Assembly: GCA_910587425.1 (NCBI GenBank)
Contig: CAJUKU010000018.1
Coordinates: 1-37,835, forward strand
Reading direction: 5' to 3'
DNA length: 37,835 bases
From: an uncultured Muribaculaceae bacterium
GTDB lineage: Bacteria; Bacteroidota; Bacteroidia; Bacteroidales; Muribaculaceae
Part shown: piece after piece, positions 8,301 through 16,659 of the stretch
Position numbering within the stretch: position 1 is the first letter of the stretch
Layout: every line of letters begins with the position of its first letter
The notes under the pieces: generated by a model
The model's database searches: none
Told to the model about the DNA's origin: nothing
What the model saw: only the letters and a program-made list of their open reading frames with translations
Program-made: the position numbers and the translations under genes

Positions 8301-9821
8301 TTACCGGCGCCGCATGAGGCGTGAGCGGAGTGCGGGTGGGATGAGGCGTGCGGGGGTGAGCCGCTCGCGCTTCATCACTGCAAGTGCGAAAAGCGCGACG
8401 ATCAGCGTGCGTGCCGCAATGACAGGCACGGTTCCTATGCCGGAGGGTATGAGCAGCATTAAGCCGTAGGCGGCTATGGAGCCGATGAAATAGAGTGTGC
8501 ACGACCGTACGTCGTAGGGTATCGGATAGTGGCGGCGCCCAACAAGGTAGGAAGCCACCATCATTGTGCCGTAGCAGGCGAATGCCGCCCATGCGCAACC
8601 CATATATCCAATGCGCGGTACGAGGAGTATGTTCAGCCCTACGGTCATGACAAGCCCGAGGATCGAGAACCATGTGCCCCAGATCGTGCGGTCGGTGAGC
8701 TTGTACCATAGCGAGAGGTTGAAGAACACTCCGAAGAAGAACTCAGCTACCATAACTACCGGAACGACGCGCAGCCCTACGAAATAGGAGCTATCGATCA
8801 GGTATTTCAGCAGATCGAGCCATGCCATCACGCCGAGGAATATCACGAGCGAGAATATCACGAAATATTTCATCGTGAGGGCAAACACGCGGTTTGTCTC
8901 CTCGGGTGTCGATGCATCGCGCCGCGCCTGGGCGAAAATGAACGGTTCGTAGGCGAAGCGGAATGCCTGGATGAACATCACCATCACGACGGCTATCTTG
9001 TAGTTGGCGCCGTAGATGCCGAGCTGCGCTATGCCGTCGCTGCCGCTCACGAGCCAGGGGAGCATGATGTTGCCGAGTGTCTGGTTCATGATTCCCGCCA
9101 CTCCGAAGATGAGCAGCGGCAGGGAGTAGCGCAGCATCTCGCGCCAGAGCGTGGTGTTGAAACGCCAGCGGAATCCGGTCATGTCGGGAATAAGCATCAG
9201 CAGCATGGCGGCTGAAGAGATGAAGTTGCTCAGGAACACGTAGCCAACTCCGTAGCCGGGGTCGTAGAACCATTCTATCAGTCCCGGATCATGCTCCCAT
9301 ATCATCGGGCAGAGCAGGATGAAGAAGAGGTTGAGCCCGATATTTATGGCTATTCCGGCAAGACGGAACGCCGCGAACCGCATGGGGCGCTTCCGGTAGC
9401 GCAGCCATGCGAACGGTATCGCCGTGAATGCGTCGAGTGCTACCGTCGCAGCCATCAGCGCCACGAAACTCTCGTGACCGGCGCACTGCATAGCCGCGGC
9501 GCATGCGTCGAGGGTGAGCATTACGGCGGCGAAGAAGAGTGCCGACGAAACGGCGAGCGATGTCATGGCTGTGGAGTAGACCTCCTCGGCGCTACAGTAG
9601 CGCTCATGGTTGGCGAAGCGGAAGAAACCGGTCTCCATGCCGTAGGTGAGTATCACCAGGGCGAGCGCCACCACGGAGTAGACGTATGTCACCACTCCAT
9701 ACTCGGCATCGGCGAACACGTGGGTGTAGAGCGGTACCAGCAGCCAGTTGAGAAACCTGCCGATGATACTGCTCAGTCCGTAGACCGCGGTGTCCTTAGC
9801 GAGTGATTTTATAGCTCCCAT
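8301..9821 (-). CDS. Polysaccharide flippase (Wzx/MATE-like)
   Basis: A 506-residue polytopic protein with about 14 predicted membrane helices, in the oligosaccharide-lipid flippase branch of the MOP superfamily. The N-terminus (IKSLAKDTAVYGLSSIIGRFLNWLLVPL) is characteristic of Bacteroidales members found next to ruvB. It is expected to move undecaprenyl-linked glycans across the inner membrane. It lies 25 bp downstream of ruvB and belongs to the same minus-strand run as the GT4 gene, which could supply or modify its substrate (inference). A basic C-terminal tail ends the protein (RSRLMRRR). Confidence 0.9.
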   Translation of the reverse strand: MGAIKSLAKDTAVYGLSSIIGRFLNWLLVPLYTHVFADAEYGVVTYVYSVVALALVILTYGMETGFFRFANHERYCSAEEVYSTAMTSLAVSSALFFAAVMLTLDACAAAMQCAGHESFVALMAATVALDAFTAIPFAWLRYRKRPMRFAAFRLAGIAINIGLNLFFILLCPMIWEHDPGLIEWFYDPGYGVGYVFLSNFISSAAMLLMLIPDMTGFRWRFNTTLWREMLRYSLPLLIFGVAGIMNQTLGNIMLPWLVSGSDGIAQLGIYGANYKIAVVMVMFIQAFRFAYEPFIFAQARRDASTPEETNRVFALTMKYFVIFSLVIFLGVMAWLDLLKYLIDSSYFVGLRVVPVVMVAEFFFGVFFNLSLWYKLTDRTIWGTWFSILGLVMTVGLNILLVPRIGYMGCAWAAFACYGTMMVASYLVGRRHYPIPYDVRSCTLYFIGSIAAYGLMLLIPSGIGTVPVIAARTLIVALFALAVMKRERLTPARLIPPALRSRLMRRR

Positions 9822-9846
9822 GCGGTGTGTAGGATATTGTATGCTT

Positions 9847-10908
9847 TCAGAATAGCGTGCCTGATTCCGGGATGCGCGCGCGTCCGAGGTGTGCGAATGC
9901 CAGGTCAGTCACCTCGCGTCCGCGCGGTGTGCGCTTGATGAATCCCTCCTGTATGAGATACGGCTCATAGACCTCCTCGATTGTGCCGGGATCCTCGCCA
10001 AGCGCGGTAGCGATGGTGGTGAGTCCCACCGGACCTCCCCGGAACTTGTCGATTATGGTGGTGAGGAGCTTGTTGTCGATCTCGTCGAGTCCGTATTTGT
10101 CGATGTTGAGAGCTTCGAGGGCATAGCGGGCTATTTCGAGGTCGATGGAGCCTGAGCCTTTCACCTGCGCGAAGTCGCGCACACGGCGCAGCAGTGCGTT
10201 GGCGATACGGGGCGTGCCGCGCGAGCGCATGGCGATCTCCTGCGCAGCCTCCCTGTCGCATCCCACTCCGAGCAGACGCGCCGAGCGGAGCACAATGCGC
10301 TCAAGCACAGCATGGTCATAATACTTCAGGTGGCAGTTGATGCCGAAACGCGCGCGCAGCGGTGATGTGAGCAGTCCGCTGCGTGTGGTGGCTCCCACGA
10401 GGGTGAAGGGGGATAGCGTGAGCTGCACGGAGCGTGCGCCGGGACCTTTGTCGATCGTTATGTCGATGCGGTAGTCCTCCATGGCGGAGTATAGATATTC
10501 CTCTACTACGGGGCTCAGGCGGTGGATCTCGTCGATGAACAGCACGTCATTGCGTTCGAGCGATGTCAGTATTCCCGCGAGATCGCCAGGCTTGTCGAGC
10601 ACCGGTCCGGATGTGACTTTCATGCCTACGCCGAGTTCGTTGGCGATGATGCCCGACAGGGTGGTCTTGCCGAGTCCGGGAGGACCGTGCAGTAGCACAT
10701 GGTCGAGCGACTCGCCGCGCAGGCGTGCCGCCTGTACGAACACTTTCAGGTTCTCCACGATGGCGTCCTGACCGCTGAACGAGCCGAACTCCGAGGGGCG
10801 CAACGCGCGCTCTATGTCCTTGTCGCTCTCGGCAGCGGCATTGCGGGCACCGCGTATGTCGAAATCGTCGGGACGCAGGTCGTCGTCATCGTCACGCTTT
10901 CTTGCCAT
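9847..10908 (-). CDS. ruvB: Holliday junction branch-migration ATPase RuvB
   Basis: A 353-residue protein, near full family length with a slightly extended acidic N-terminus (DDDDDLRPDDFD). The AAA+ core shows Walker A GPPGLGKT (75-82), Walker B DEIH (126-129), sensor 1 GATTR (172-176) and the arginine-finger region PLRARFG. The C-terminal winged helix includes TRGREVTDLAF-like sequence (PRGREVTDLAFAHLG). It drives branch migration with RuvA. Its start overlaps the end of the DUF4254 gene by 17 bp, indicating tight coupling. Confidence 0.98.
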   Translation of the reverse strand: MARKRDDDDDLRPDDFDIRGARNAAAESDKDIERALRPSEFGSFSGQDAIVENLKVFVQAARLRGESLDHVLLHGPPGLGKTTLSGIIANELGVGMKVTSGPVLDKPGDLAGILTSLERNDVLFIDEIHRLSPVVEEYLYSAMEDYRIDITIDKGPGARSVQLTLSPFTLVGATTRSGLLTSPLRARFGINCHLKYYDHAVLERIVLRSARLLGVGCDREAAQEIAMRSRGTPRIANALLRRVRDFAQVKGSGSIDLEIARYALEALNIDKYGLDEIDNKLLTTIIDKFRGGPVGLTTIATALGEDPGTIEEVYEPYLIQEGFIKRTPRGREVTDLAFAHLGRARIPESGTLF

Positions 10909-11500
10909 AGAGCATGGGGTTTGTCGACGGATCGTTGTACATCTTCATCTGGCGGTACACCTTCATCAGCTTTCGTCCGGCAGCCATGTCGTCGAGAAGT
11001 GTGTCGATAGCCGACGAAAGGTCGGTGCGCTGCTCAAGCATGACGGCGAGCTTCGATGCCGCGCGCTGCCGGTGCTCTTCGGTAGCGTCGGTGCGGCGTA
11101 CCTCGATGTCCCAGTGATAGATCTTAAGGGCGAGTATCGAGAGGCGGTCAATCGCCCATGCCGGACTCTCGGTGTTGATGGTAGCGCCGGGCAGCTGCTC
11201 CACGTCTGAGAACCGCTGCAGGAAGTATGTGTCGAGTTCCTCCACCATGTCGGTACGCTCCTGGTTGGAGCGGTCGATACGGCGTTTCAGTGCCAGAGCC
11301 TCGACGGGGTCGATGTCGGGGAGGCGGATTATATCCTCAAGATGCCACTGCACGGCATCGATCCAGTTTTTGGCGAAGAGGGTGTGCTCTACCGAACCTT
11401 CGGGGTACGGATTGGACACTGTGGCGTCGACATTGTCAGCCTCATGGTAGAGCGCTATGGTGTCGGCGAATATCTTGTTGCAGGTTTCTGAAAATGTCAT
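10892..11500 (-). CDS. DUF4254 domain protein
   Basis: A 202-residue mostly helical soluble protein (for example LEDIIRLPDIDPVEALALKRRIDRSNQERTDMVEELD) matching the DUF4254 family of Bacteroidota, whose function is unknown. There is no signal peptide or membrane helix. It sits 30 bp after the giant OB/AlbA_2 gene and overlaps ruvB by 17 bp. The family is often seen near glycan and LPS genes, which agrees with the flippase and GT4 gene in this run, but no activity can be stated. Confidence 0.85.
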   Translation of the reverse strand: MTFSETCNKIFADTIALYHEADNVDATVSNPYPEGSVEHTLFAKNWIDAVQWHLEDIIRLPDIDPVEALALKRRIDRSNQERTDMVEELDTYFLQRFSDVEQLPGATINTESPAWAIDRLSILALKIYHWDIEVRRTDATEEHRQRAASKLAVMLEQRTDLSSAIDTLLDDMAAGRKLMKVYRQMKMYNDPSTNPMLYGKKA

Positions 11501-11530
11501 GTTCCTGTTGATTTATGGTTATGTCAATGA

Positions 11531-14500
11531 TCAGCCGAGGCGGTGGTATGAGTCGGCTATGTCGTTGTCGAGTTCGATGCGTGTGCGCCCGACGCGCTGT
11601 CCGTTGCGCTGTATGCCGGTGAAATTGGTGTGGCACTCGGCGCATACGGTCTCGCAATGTACAGGTGTGCCGGGGATTATCTTCTCTCCCAGAATGGTCG
11701 GTTTGGTGTCGATTAGTGATTCGGGGGCGAAATATTGCTTGTAGTAGACGTTGCGGTCGTCCTTGAAGTATGCGAGCAAGCCGTCGGTGTCGGAGACCGG
11801 TGCCATGAACACGATCTTCTCCTTGGCGCAGAGCTTGCAACGCTTGGAGCGCAGGAGCGAGTCGACGCTGACTTTCGCCACATGTCCCGATGCGTAGACC
11901 ACGAGGACTGACTGCGATGCCTCCTCCTCGGTGAGTCCGAGAGCGAGGGCGGCGGTATCGTCGGTCCATATCTCGTCGTGCGAAATCTGATATGAGCCAT
12001 CAGCCTCTACGAAGAAGAAAAGCGCCGGAGTCACGTAATCGTTCGCGCCCTCGTAGTGCAGATGGTTGCGGCGCAGACGTGAGGTGGCGATCATCTCGGA
12101 GGGCGCTTTGGCGGCAGAGGTGGTCGCCGACGGCTGTGGCTCAACCTGCGGTTCGGGCGTGGGCTCGGGGTTTGCAGGTAGAGGTGCGGGCGCAGAGTCT
12201 TTCACCTCGGCAATGTCAGCCGCGGCGGGAGTCGCAGGACTGGCTGTTGCAGTAGCCTGCGGGGCTACCATCAGGTTGCGGCGACGGTGCAGGAACTCAT
12301 CCTCCTTGTTCTTGGGCACATACTCGGTCGACGAGCCTTGGCGTTCGTAATATACACCGTTGACCTGCACCGGGTTCGGCAGCGGGGTGAGGCGCACGTT
12401 GAGAATGGTCTTCTCGCCGAACTGCATCGGCTGGATGCTGATGTAGGCGGCGTAGGACGGTATGAATCCTATCTGAGCGCGGATGGAGTTGTGCAGTTCG
12501 AGCATCATCTTGTCGAGCGACCCGAAATATTCAAGGTCGTTGGCGAGTCCGCGCACATAGCCCTCGTCGCTCACGCCGATATAGAGGTTGCCCCCCGTGG
12601 AGTTGAGGAATCCCGCGATCACCTGCACAAGCTCGGTCATCTGCTTCTTGACATCGATGCGCATCACTCCTCCGGCAGGGTAGACGGCGCTCGTCTTGAA
12701 CTCTACGAGCTGCGACTCTGTGCCGCCGGCTATCTGTTCGGGCTGACGCTCAATGTCGAGTTTCAGCAGGGTGTATATGTGCTCGCGGATCTTGCGCTGC
12801 TCCTCGCCGAGCTTGAATCCGTCGATGGCGTTGTAGGCTATCACGAGGCGTCCGAGCTGTGAGATCTCGTCGGAGTTGGTCTCCTTGACCACCTGCCACA
12901 CGGCGTCGGTGTATTCCGGGCGTTCCATCGCGGCGAGTATGCGCAGCTTTATGCCGTAGGGGGTCGATGCGGATCCCCGCATTATCTGGCTGTTGAATTT
13001 TTCAAGGCGGTCGAGGTCAATGCGTCCGTTAGTGGCGAAATCGTCGAGTATCTCGAGCACGCGGCATCGCTGGTCGTAATACTGGCGCATTGTGTCGTCC
13101 TCGTTTGCCGAGATCATGCGTGCGAGCAGACGTGCGGCGGCGAAATAGTTGTATGACCGCACAAGGTCGGTCTCCATGTCGGCGCGGCGTGCTATGATGT
13201 GCATCACCTCGCGTGCGGTGGCGTCGGTGAGCAGCACGTCGTTGTCTGATCCGTCGGTCTGCACCTCGGCTGTCTCGTCGGTCTCGGGAAGCTCCTCTGC
13301 GGGTATCTCCCTGCCGTAGTTGTAGAGCAGCGTCTCGAGCGCAGGTTCGTACTCCACGAATACGTCGCTCGGACCGGCGTATGTAGCCTGTATTATGCTT
13401 CCGTCGCGCGTGGATCCGGCTATGCACACTTTCACCTGCTCGCCGAGTTTCAGTCCGGTAGTTGCGGCGTCAGCCTTTATGCTGACTATGTAGCCGTGCT
13501 CGGTGAGTCCGGTGTAGGTGAAGTCGTTGGCGCGTGAGGGGGTGTTGTTGATCACGCAAGCCACCTCATCGTCGATGTCGACCATCTCGCGCACGTAGCG
13601 GCGTATCTCCTCAAGCAGGCTGAAACGCAGGGTGTTGTCGTCGGAAGCGATCACCTTAGCTTTGAAGAGCAGCGGATTTCCGTCGGTGTCGCGGAATGCC
13701 TTGATGTGCAGCGGACGGCGTGATCCGGAGATCTCGCGTATGTCGAGCGTGCCGTCGCCATAGAATCCGGTCTCGACCACGTGGCAGGTGTAAAGTCCCT
13801 CGTCGACGCTGCGGTCGACGGTGATGTCGACCACCTCGCCCACTTCGGGCATGCGTATGCGCTCTTTCACCACTACCGGCTCCGGTGCGCGGCGCACGCG
13901 GCGCTCCTGGAACAGGCGGTGTTCGATCTCGTTCCATACGCTGCGGTAGTCGCCGATGCTGCGTGGCGTGCGCAGTTCCGGCGGGAGGAGTGCGGGGAGA
14001 TATACCTGCAGTCCGTGCCAGAGTCCGAGGTTGGGCAGCACGGGGCGTGTGGCGTTGTCGGCTGCGGCGCGGAACTCTATGCGGCTGTCCTTGATGTTCA
14101 TCACCACGCCGCCGTTCTCATATTTCTGCACGCCGTCGACAGGCTCCGGTGCGTGAAGGAGGCGGCTCATCAGTCGCATGGTCGATGTGGTGTCGGACCA
14201 GGTGTACTCGCCATCCTCGATATCCTCCGTGAGCAGCACGTGCAGCGATTTCTCGAGCATGCGGTCGCGCTCGGCATTTTTCATGAACGCGTAGTAGCGG
14301 TAAAGGCGCGAGCGGTTTATGATTGTTTCCTCCGACGGGGTGGCGTCGGTCTCCTCGAGCAGCTGCTGTATGGCGAGCGCGCGGATCATGCGGTCGAGAC
14401 GGTTGGCGGTGGCTGCGTCAGCCTCGGCATCGCTGACGGTGTCGAACTGCGCGTGGCAAGCGTCGATATAGAGCTGCAGCTGTTCGACGAACGCGCTGCG

Positions 14501-15511
14501 GAAAGGCTCAGCTTTCCAGTTATCGGTGTCGCCCTGCTGTATGATCTCTATCAGCTGGTCCATGCACTTGTCTATGAGCTTGGAGCGCAGCGAGAAGATG
14601 TACATGAGCGTGCGGAGCTTGCTCTCGGGGCGGTATAGATAGCCTGAGCGGCGGATTTTGTCGAATGTCTCGCGCACGAAGCGGTCGTGCTGCTTGTGCT
14701 CGACGAGCTGTATGGCGGTGAGCAGGTCGTCGGCGCGCGCCACATCGCGGGCAAACTCCTCCTGAAGCACGTTGCGGGGCTGGTCGCCGGCATTGTAGAG
14801 GAACGCGGAGTCCTCGAGCAGGAATGTCAGTATGTCGCGGAACACCCCTACGCTTTCGGCTAGGTGGGATGCGGCGGTGTCGTTGAGCGCGAATATGTTC
14901 TCTCGTGCCTCGCGCAGACCGGTGATGAGCCATCCCTGGTCGTTCTGCTCGAACAGTGCCTTAGCCTGCGGCAGCGCATCGGCGCGGAGCAGTGTGGTGA
15001 GCAGGCGCAGGAACGGTGTGCCGAAACGCGCGGCGAGGTCGGGAATGGTGGGGATCTCGGCTACAGCGGGGAGATAGTCGCGCACGAGCTCGAGATTGAG
15101 GAAGATACCCTTGATGCTTGTGACGCGCAACTTCACGCGGTCGCCCTTGTGGAGCACGACATCATCCTTGGCGGGAAGGGGGATCCAATAGCCTGAACCG
15201 TCAGACACCTTGTAGTGCGGACGTGCCGCGTTGGTCATGTCGGCGTCGATGGTGAAATCGTAGATCTGTCCTTTTTTGTAGCGTTCGGCGAATATGGGCG
15301 CGAGATCCTGCTTGAAATAAATGGAGCCGTTGGCTTGACGCTCTCCTATGCACTGCACGCGCAACGGTCGTGAAAGCCCTGAGCGGCGTTGGAAATCAAA
15401 CTTTCTTACGGGATAATTTTTCCCCTCATGTTCAACAATATACGCCCATGGCCGCTCGTCGACTACCGACAGCATGTACCTCTGGTCGTGAATACTTTCT
15501 TTTTTTGCCAT
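11531..15511 (-). CDS. Giant OB-fold / AlbA_2 (Schlafen-like) / zinc-ribbon protein
   Basis: A 1326-residue soluble protein, the first gene of the minus-strand run. In order: two OB-like segments (about 20-75 and 80-145); a long helical region (150-450); two or three more beta-rich S1/OB-like segments (about 550-720); a helical region (760-925); an AlbA_2 domain (930-1070) with QLVEFKTS, GFLNSTGGNLYIGVSDEG and YYERQGSST; a Pro/Ala-rich linker (1085-1137); and a C-terminal domain (1150-1326) with cysteines C1225, C1228, C1286, C1290 and C1293 that could bind zinc. AlbA_2 is shared by Schlafen-type proteins and many bacterial regulators. The repeated OB-like folds suggest RNA or ssDNA binding (inference). 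It has a consensus promoter and a structured leader. Confidence 0.8.
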   Translation of the reverse strand: MAKKESIHDQRYMLSVVDERPWAYIVEHEGKNYPVRKFDFQRRSGLSRPLRVQCIGERQANGSIYFKQDLAPIFAERYKKGQIYDFTIDADMTNAARPHYKVSDGSGYWIPLPAKDDVVLHKGDRVKLRVTSIKGIFLNLELVRDYLPAVAEIPTIPDLAARFGTPFLRLLTTLLRADALPQAKALFEQNDQGWLITGLREARENIFALNDTAASHLAESVGVFRDILTFLLEDSAFLYNAGDQPRNVLQEEFARDVARADDLLTAIQLVEHKQHDRFVRETFDKIRRSGYLYRPESKLRTLMYIFSLRSKLIDKCMDQLIEIIQQGDTDNWKAEPFRSAFVEQLQLYIDACHAQFDTVSDAEADAATANRLDRMIRALAIQQLLEETDATPSEETIINRSRLYRYYAFMKNAERDRMLEKSLHVLLTEDIEDGEYTWSDTTSTMRLMSRLLHAPEPVDGVQKYENGGVVMNIKDSRIEFRAAADNATRPVLPNLGLWHGLQVYLPALLPPELRTPRSIGDYRSVWNEIEHRLFQERRVRRAPEPVVVKERIRMPEVGEVVDITVDRSVDEGLYTCHVVETGFYGDGTLDIREISGSRRPLHIKAFRDTDGNPLLFKAKVIASDDNTLRFSLLEEIRRYVREMVDIDDEVACVINNTPSRANDFTYTGLTEHGYIVSIKADAATTGLKLGEQVKVCIAGSTRDGSIIQATYAGPSDVFVEYEPALETLLYNYGREIPAEELPETDETAEVQTDGSDNDVLLTDATAREVMHIIARRADMETDLVRSYNYFAAARLLARMISANEDDTMRQYYDQRCRVLEILDDFATNGRIDLDRLEKFNSQIMRGSASTPYGIKLRILAAMERPEYTDAVWQVVKETNSDEISQLGRLVIAYNAIDGFKLGEEQRKIREHIYTLLKLDIERQPEQIAGGTESQLVEFKTSAVYPAGGVMRIDVKKQMTELVQVIAGFLNSTGGNLYIGVSDEGYVRGLANDLEYFGSLDKMMLELHNSIRAQIGFIPSYAAYISIQPMQFGEKTILNVRLTPLPNPVQVNGVYYERQGSSTEYVPKNKEDEFLHRRRNLMVAPQATATASPATPAAADIAEVKDSAPAPLPANPEPTPEPQVEPQPSATTSAAKAPSEMIATSRLRRNHLHYEGANDYVTPALFFFVEADGSYQISHDEIWTDDTAALALGLTEEEASQSVLVVYASGHVAKVSVDSLLRSKRCKLCAKEKIVFMAPVSDTDGLLAYFKDDRNVYYKQYFAPESLIDTKPTILGEKIIPGTPVHCETVCAECHTNFTGIQRNGQRVGRTRIELDNDIADSYHRLG

Positions 15512-15539
15512 TATGAATAGATAAAATTAAACATTACCG

Positions 15540-15606
15540 CAGCTGCCTCAAAGGCGGCTGCAAAAGGGTGAAAGCACTTGTAAACACAAGCGTTCCACAC
15601 CTTTTG
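15540..15606 (-). promoter_or_regulatory. Structured 5' leader of the giant AlbA_2 gene
   Basis: Nearly the whole leader can fold. The first hairpin (about 15564-15606) pairs AAAAGG at its 5' end with CCTTTT at its 3' end around an inner stem CTTGT-GTTT-ACAAG. The second (15540-15562) pairs GCAGCCGCC with GGCAGCTGC with a single G-U pair, leaving about 29 bases to the ATG. Neither is followed by a long U-run on the minus strand, so they are not simple terminators. A stability or binding element is possible (inference). Confidence 0.5.
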
Positions 15607-15638
15607 CAAAGGTAACGCTTTTCAATCAAAACAGCAAA
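15607..15638 (-). promoter_or_regulatory. Consensus promoter of the giant AlbA_2 gene
   Basis: The -7 box TACCTTTG lies at 15614-15607 and a perfect TTTG at 15638-15635, with exactly 20 nt between. It probably drives the giant gene and the genes behind it down to yifB. The upstream element overlaps the U-tract of the phage-module terminator. Confidence 0.8.
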
Positions 15639-15660
15639 AAATAAGGCGGCGCACCGCGCC
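15635..15660 (-). terminator. Intrinsic terminator of the phage-head module
   Basis: On the minus strand the stem GGCGC-GGT-GCGCC (15660-15648) is followed by GCC and then TTATTTTTTG. It begins 10 bases after the stop codon of the last phage-module gene, so it closes that transcript just before the next promoter. Confidence 0.7.
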
Positions 15661-15670
15661 CTGCCGCGGG

Positions 15671-16108
15671 TCAGATGCGGTGGGGGCGAATCTGCGCTCC
15701 TGCAAGCGCGGCGGGCTCAGGGCGGAGAGAGCCGGTGAGCGCTGTTCCGGCTGTGTCGGCGTTGGCGGCGAGGCGTGCCGAGAGTGAGGCGTCGACAGCG
15801 GCATATACGCGTGCCATGACGCGGAGCGCTATGATGTGCTCGATGGAGCGGCGAATCTGTGGCGCGGCGTCAGGATCGCCTCGGATCTCGAGGCGCAGGG
15901 TGTCGCCGTCGGGCATTTCCGTGGCTTCGGTCACGTACGGACTCATTTCAAGTGCCGTGGAGGCGAATGCGCCTGTGATGAGCTGGCGCAGTGCCACGCG
16001 CCGGTCGGGTGTGAGCGGCTCCGGACGGTCGGCGCGGAGATAGTGGCGCATGGCGCTTTCGGCAAGGATTTCGGCACAGATAGCATCGATTGACAGGGAG
16101 ATGGTCAT
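15671..16108 (-). CDS. Hypothetical protein, last gene of the phage-head module
   Basis: A 145-residue protein I do not recognise. It is largely alpha-helical, alanine-rich and arginine-rich, without signal peptide or membrane helix. A middle segment (GDTLRLEIRGDPDAAPQIRR) could form two strands. The tail is flexible and rich in Pro and Ala. It follows the duplicated SPA-motif gene by 66 bp and ends just before a terminator. By position it could be a small structural or accessory protein of the module, but nothing in the sequence shows this directly. Confidence 0.6.
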   Translation of the reverse strand: MTISLSIDAICAEILAESAMRHYLRADRPEPLTPDRRVALRQLITGAFASTALEMSPYVTEATEMPDGDTLRLEIRGDPDAAPQIRRSIEHIIALRVMARVYAAVDASLSARLAANADTAGTALTGSLRPEPAALAGAQIRPHRI

Positions 16109-16174
16109 GATGGATGATCGGTTTTGTCGGTGTATGTATGTGTATGGGTTTCAGGATGCAACAGGTGATGGACT

Positions 16175-16585
16175 TCAGCGCGGACGGCGCGCATGGGCGG
16201 ATATTATGCGCCGTCCGGTCTCGGGTGAGATGAAGAAGCTTGATGCGGGCGATTCGAGCACCCTAACCAGTGCGTCACGGCGGTCCATGCCGGGGTTCGC
16301 AGCCAGCATGGCGTCAAGTCGTGCGAGCAGTTCCCGACGGCGCCGTATCACCGCCCCGGCTGTGGCGCATTGCCGTTTCGGCTCCGGCGAGCTGATGATC
16401 CGCAGGGCATATTCGTAGGAAAGGTAAAATTCAGGTGCTGGCGATGCTGCCGCGGCAGCAGCCACTTCTTTGATGGTGAGCGGTGTTGATGGGTCGGCGC
16501 GGTCGATTATGCGCCGGCATGCGCGGAGGAAGTCGCGGTTGCGTGCTGATTGGTGTGCTCGCATAGTTCGTGTGGCGGTTGGCAT
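16175..16585 (-). CDS. Small basic protein with duplicated SPA-x-x-FF/Y-S motif
   Basis: About 136 residues from the ATG at 16585; the ATG at 16564 is an alternative. Longer readings cross the promoter. Two halves repeat one pattern: SPAPEFYLSYEYALRIIS in the first and SPASSFFISPETGRRIIS in the second, each preceded by a helix. This indicates an internal duplication of a ~55-residue unit. The protein is strongly basic (CRRIIDR, IRRRREL, HARRPR), which would suit nucleic-acid binding. It resembles small proteins I associate with Bacteroidales phage-like loci, but I know of no assigned function. It has its own promoter, unlike the four genes upstream. Confidence 0.7.
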   Translation of the reverse strand: MPTATRTMRAHQSARNRDFLRACRRIIDRADPSTPLTIKEVAAAAAASPAPEFYLSYEYALRIISSPEPKRQCATAGAVIRRRRELLARLDAMLAANPGMDRRDALVRVLESPASSFFISPETGRRIISAHARRPR

Positions 16586-16615
16586 TGGTGAGAGTCCGTT
16601 TAATTGTGTTATTGG

Positions 16616-16623
16616 CAAAGATA
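16616..16623 (-). promoter_or_regulatory. Internal promoter in the phage-head module
   Basis: A -7 box TATCTTTG on the minus strand, 30 bases upstream of the ATG at 16585, in a short AT-richer gap between the portal gene and the small SPA-motif gene. No TTTG is seen at -33. It would let the last two genes be expressed apart from the capsid genes. Confidence 0.6.
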
Positions 16624-16659
16624 CAGCGGCAGGTGTGAAAGAATCGGGGCACACCGATG

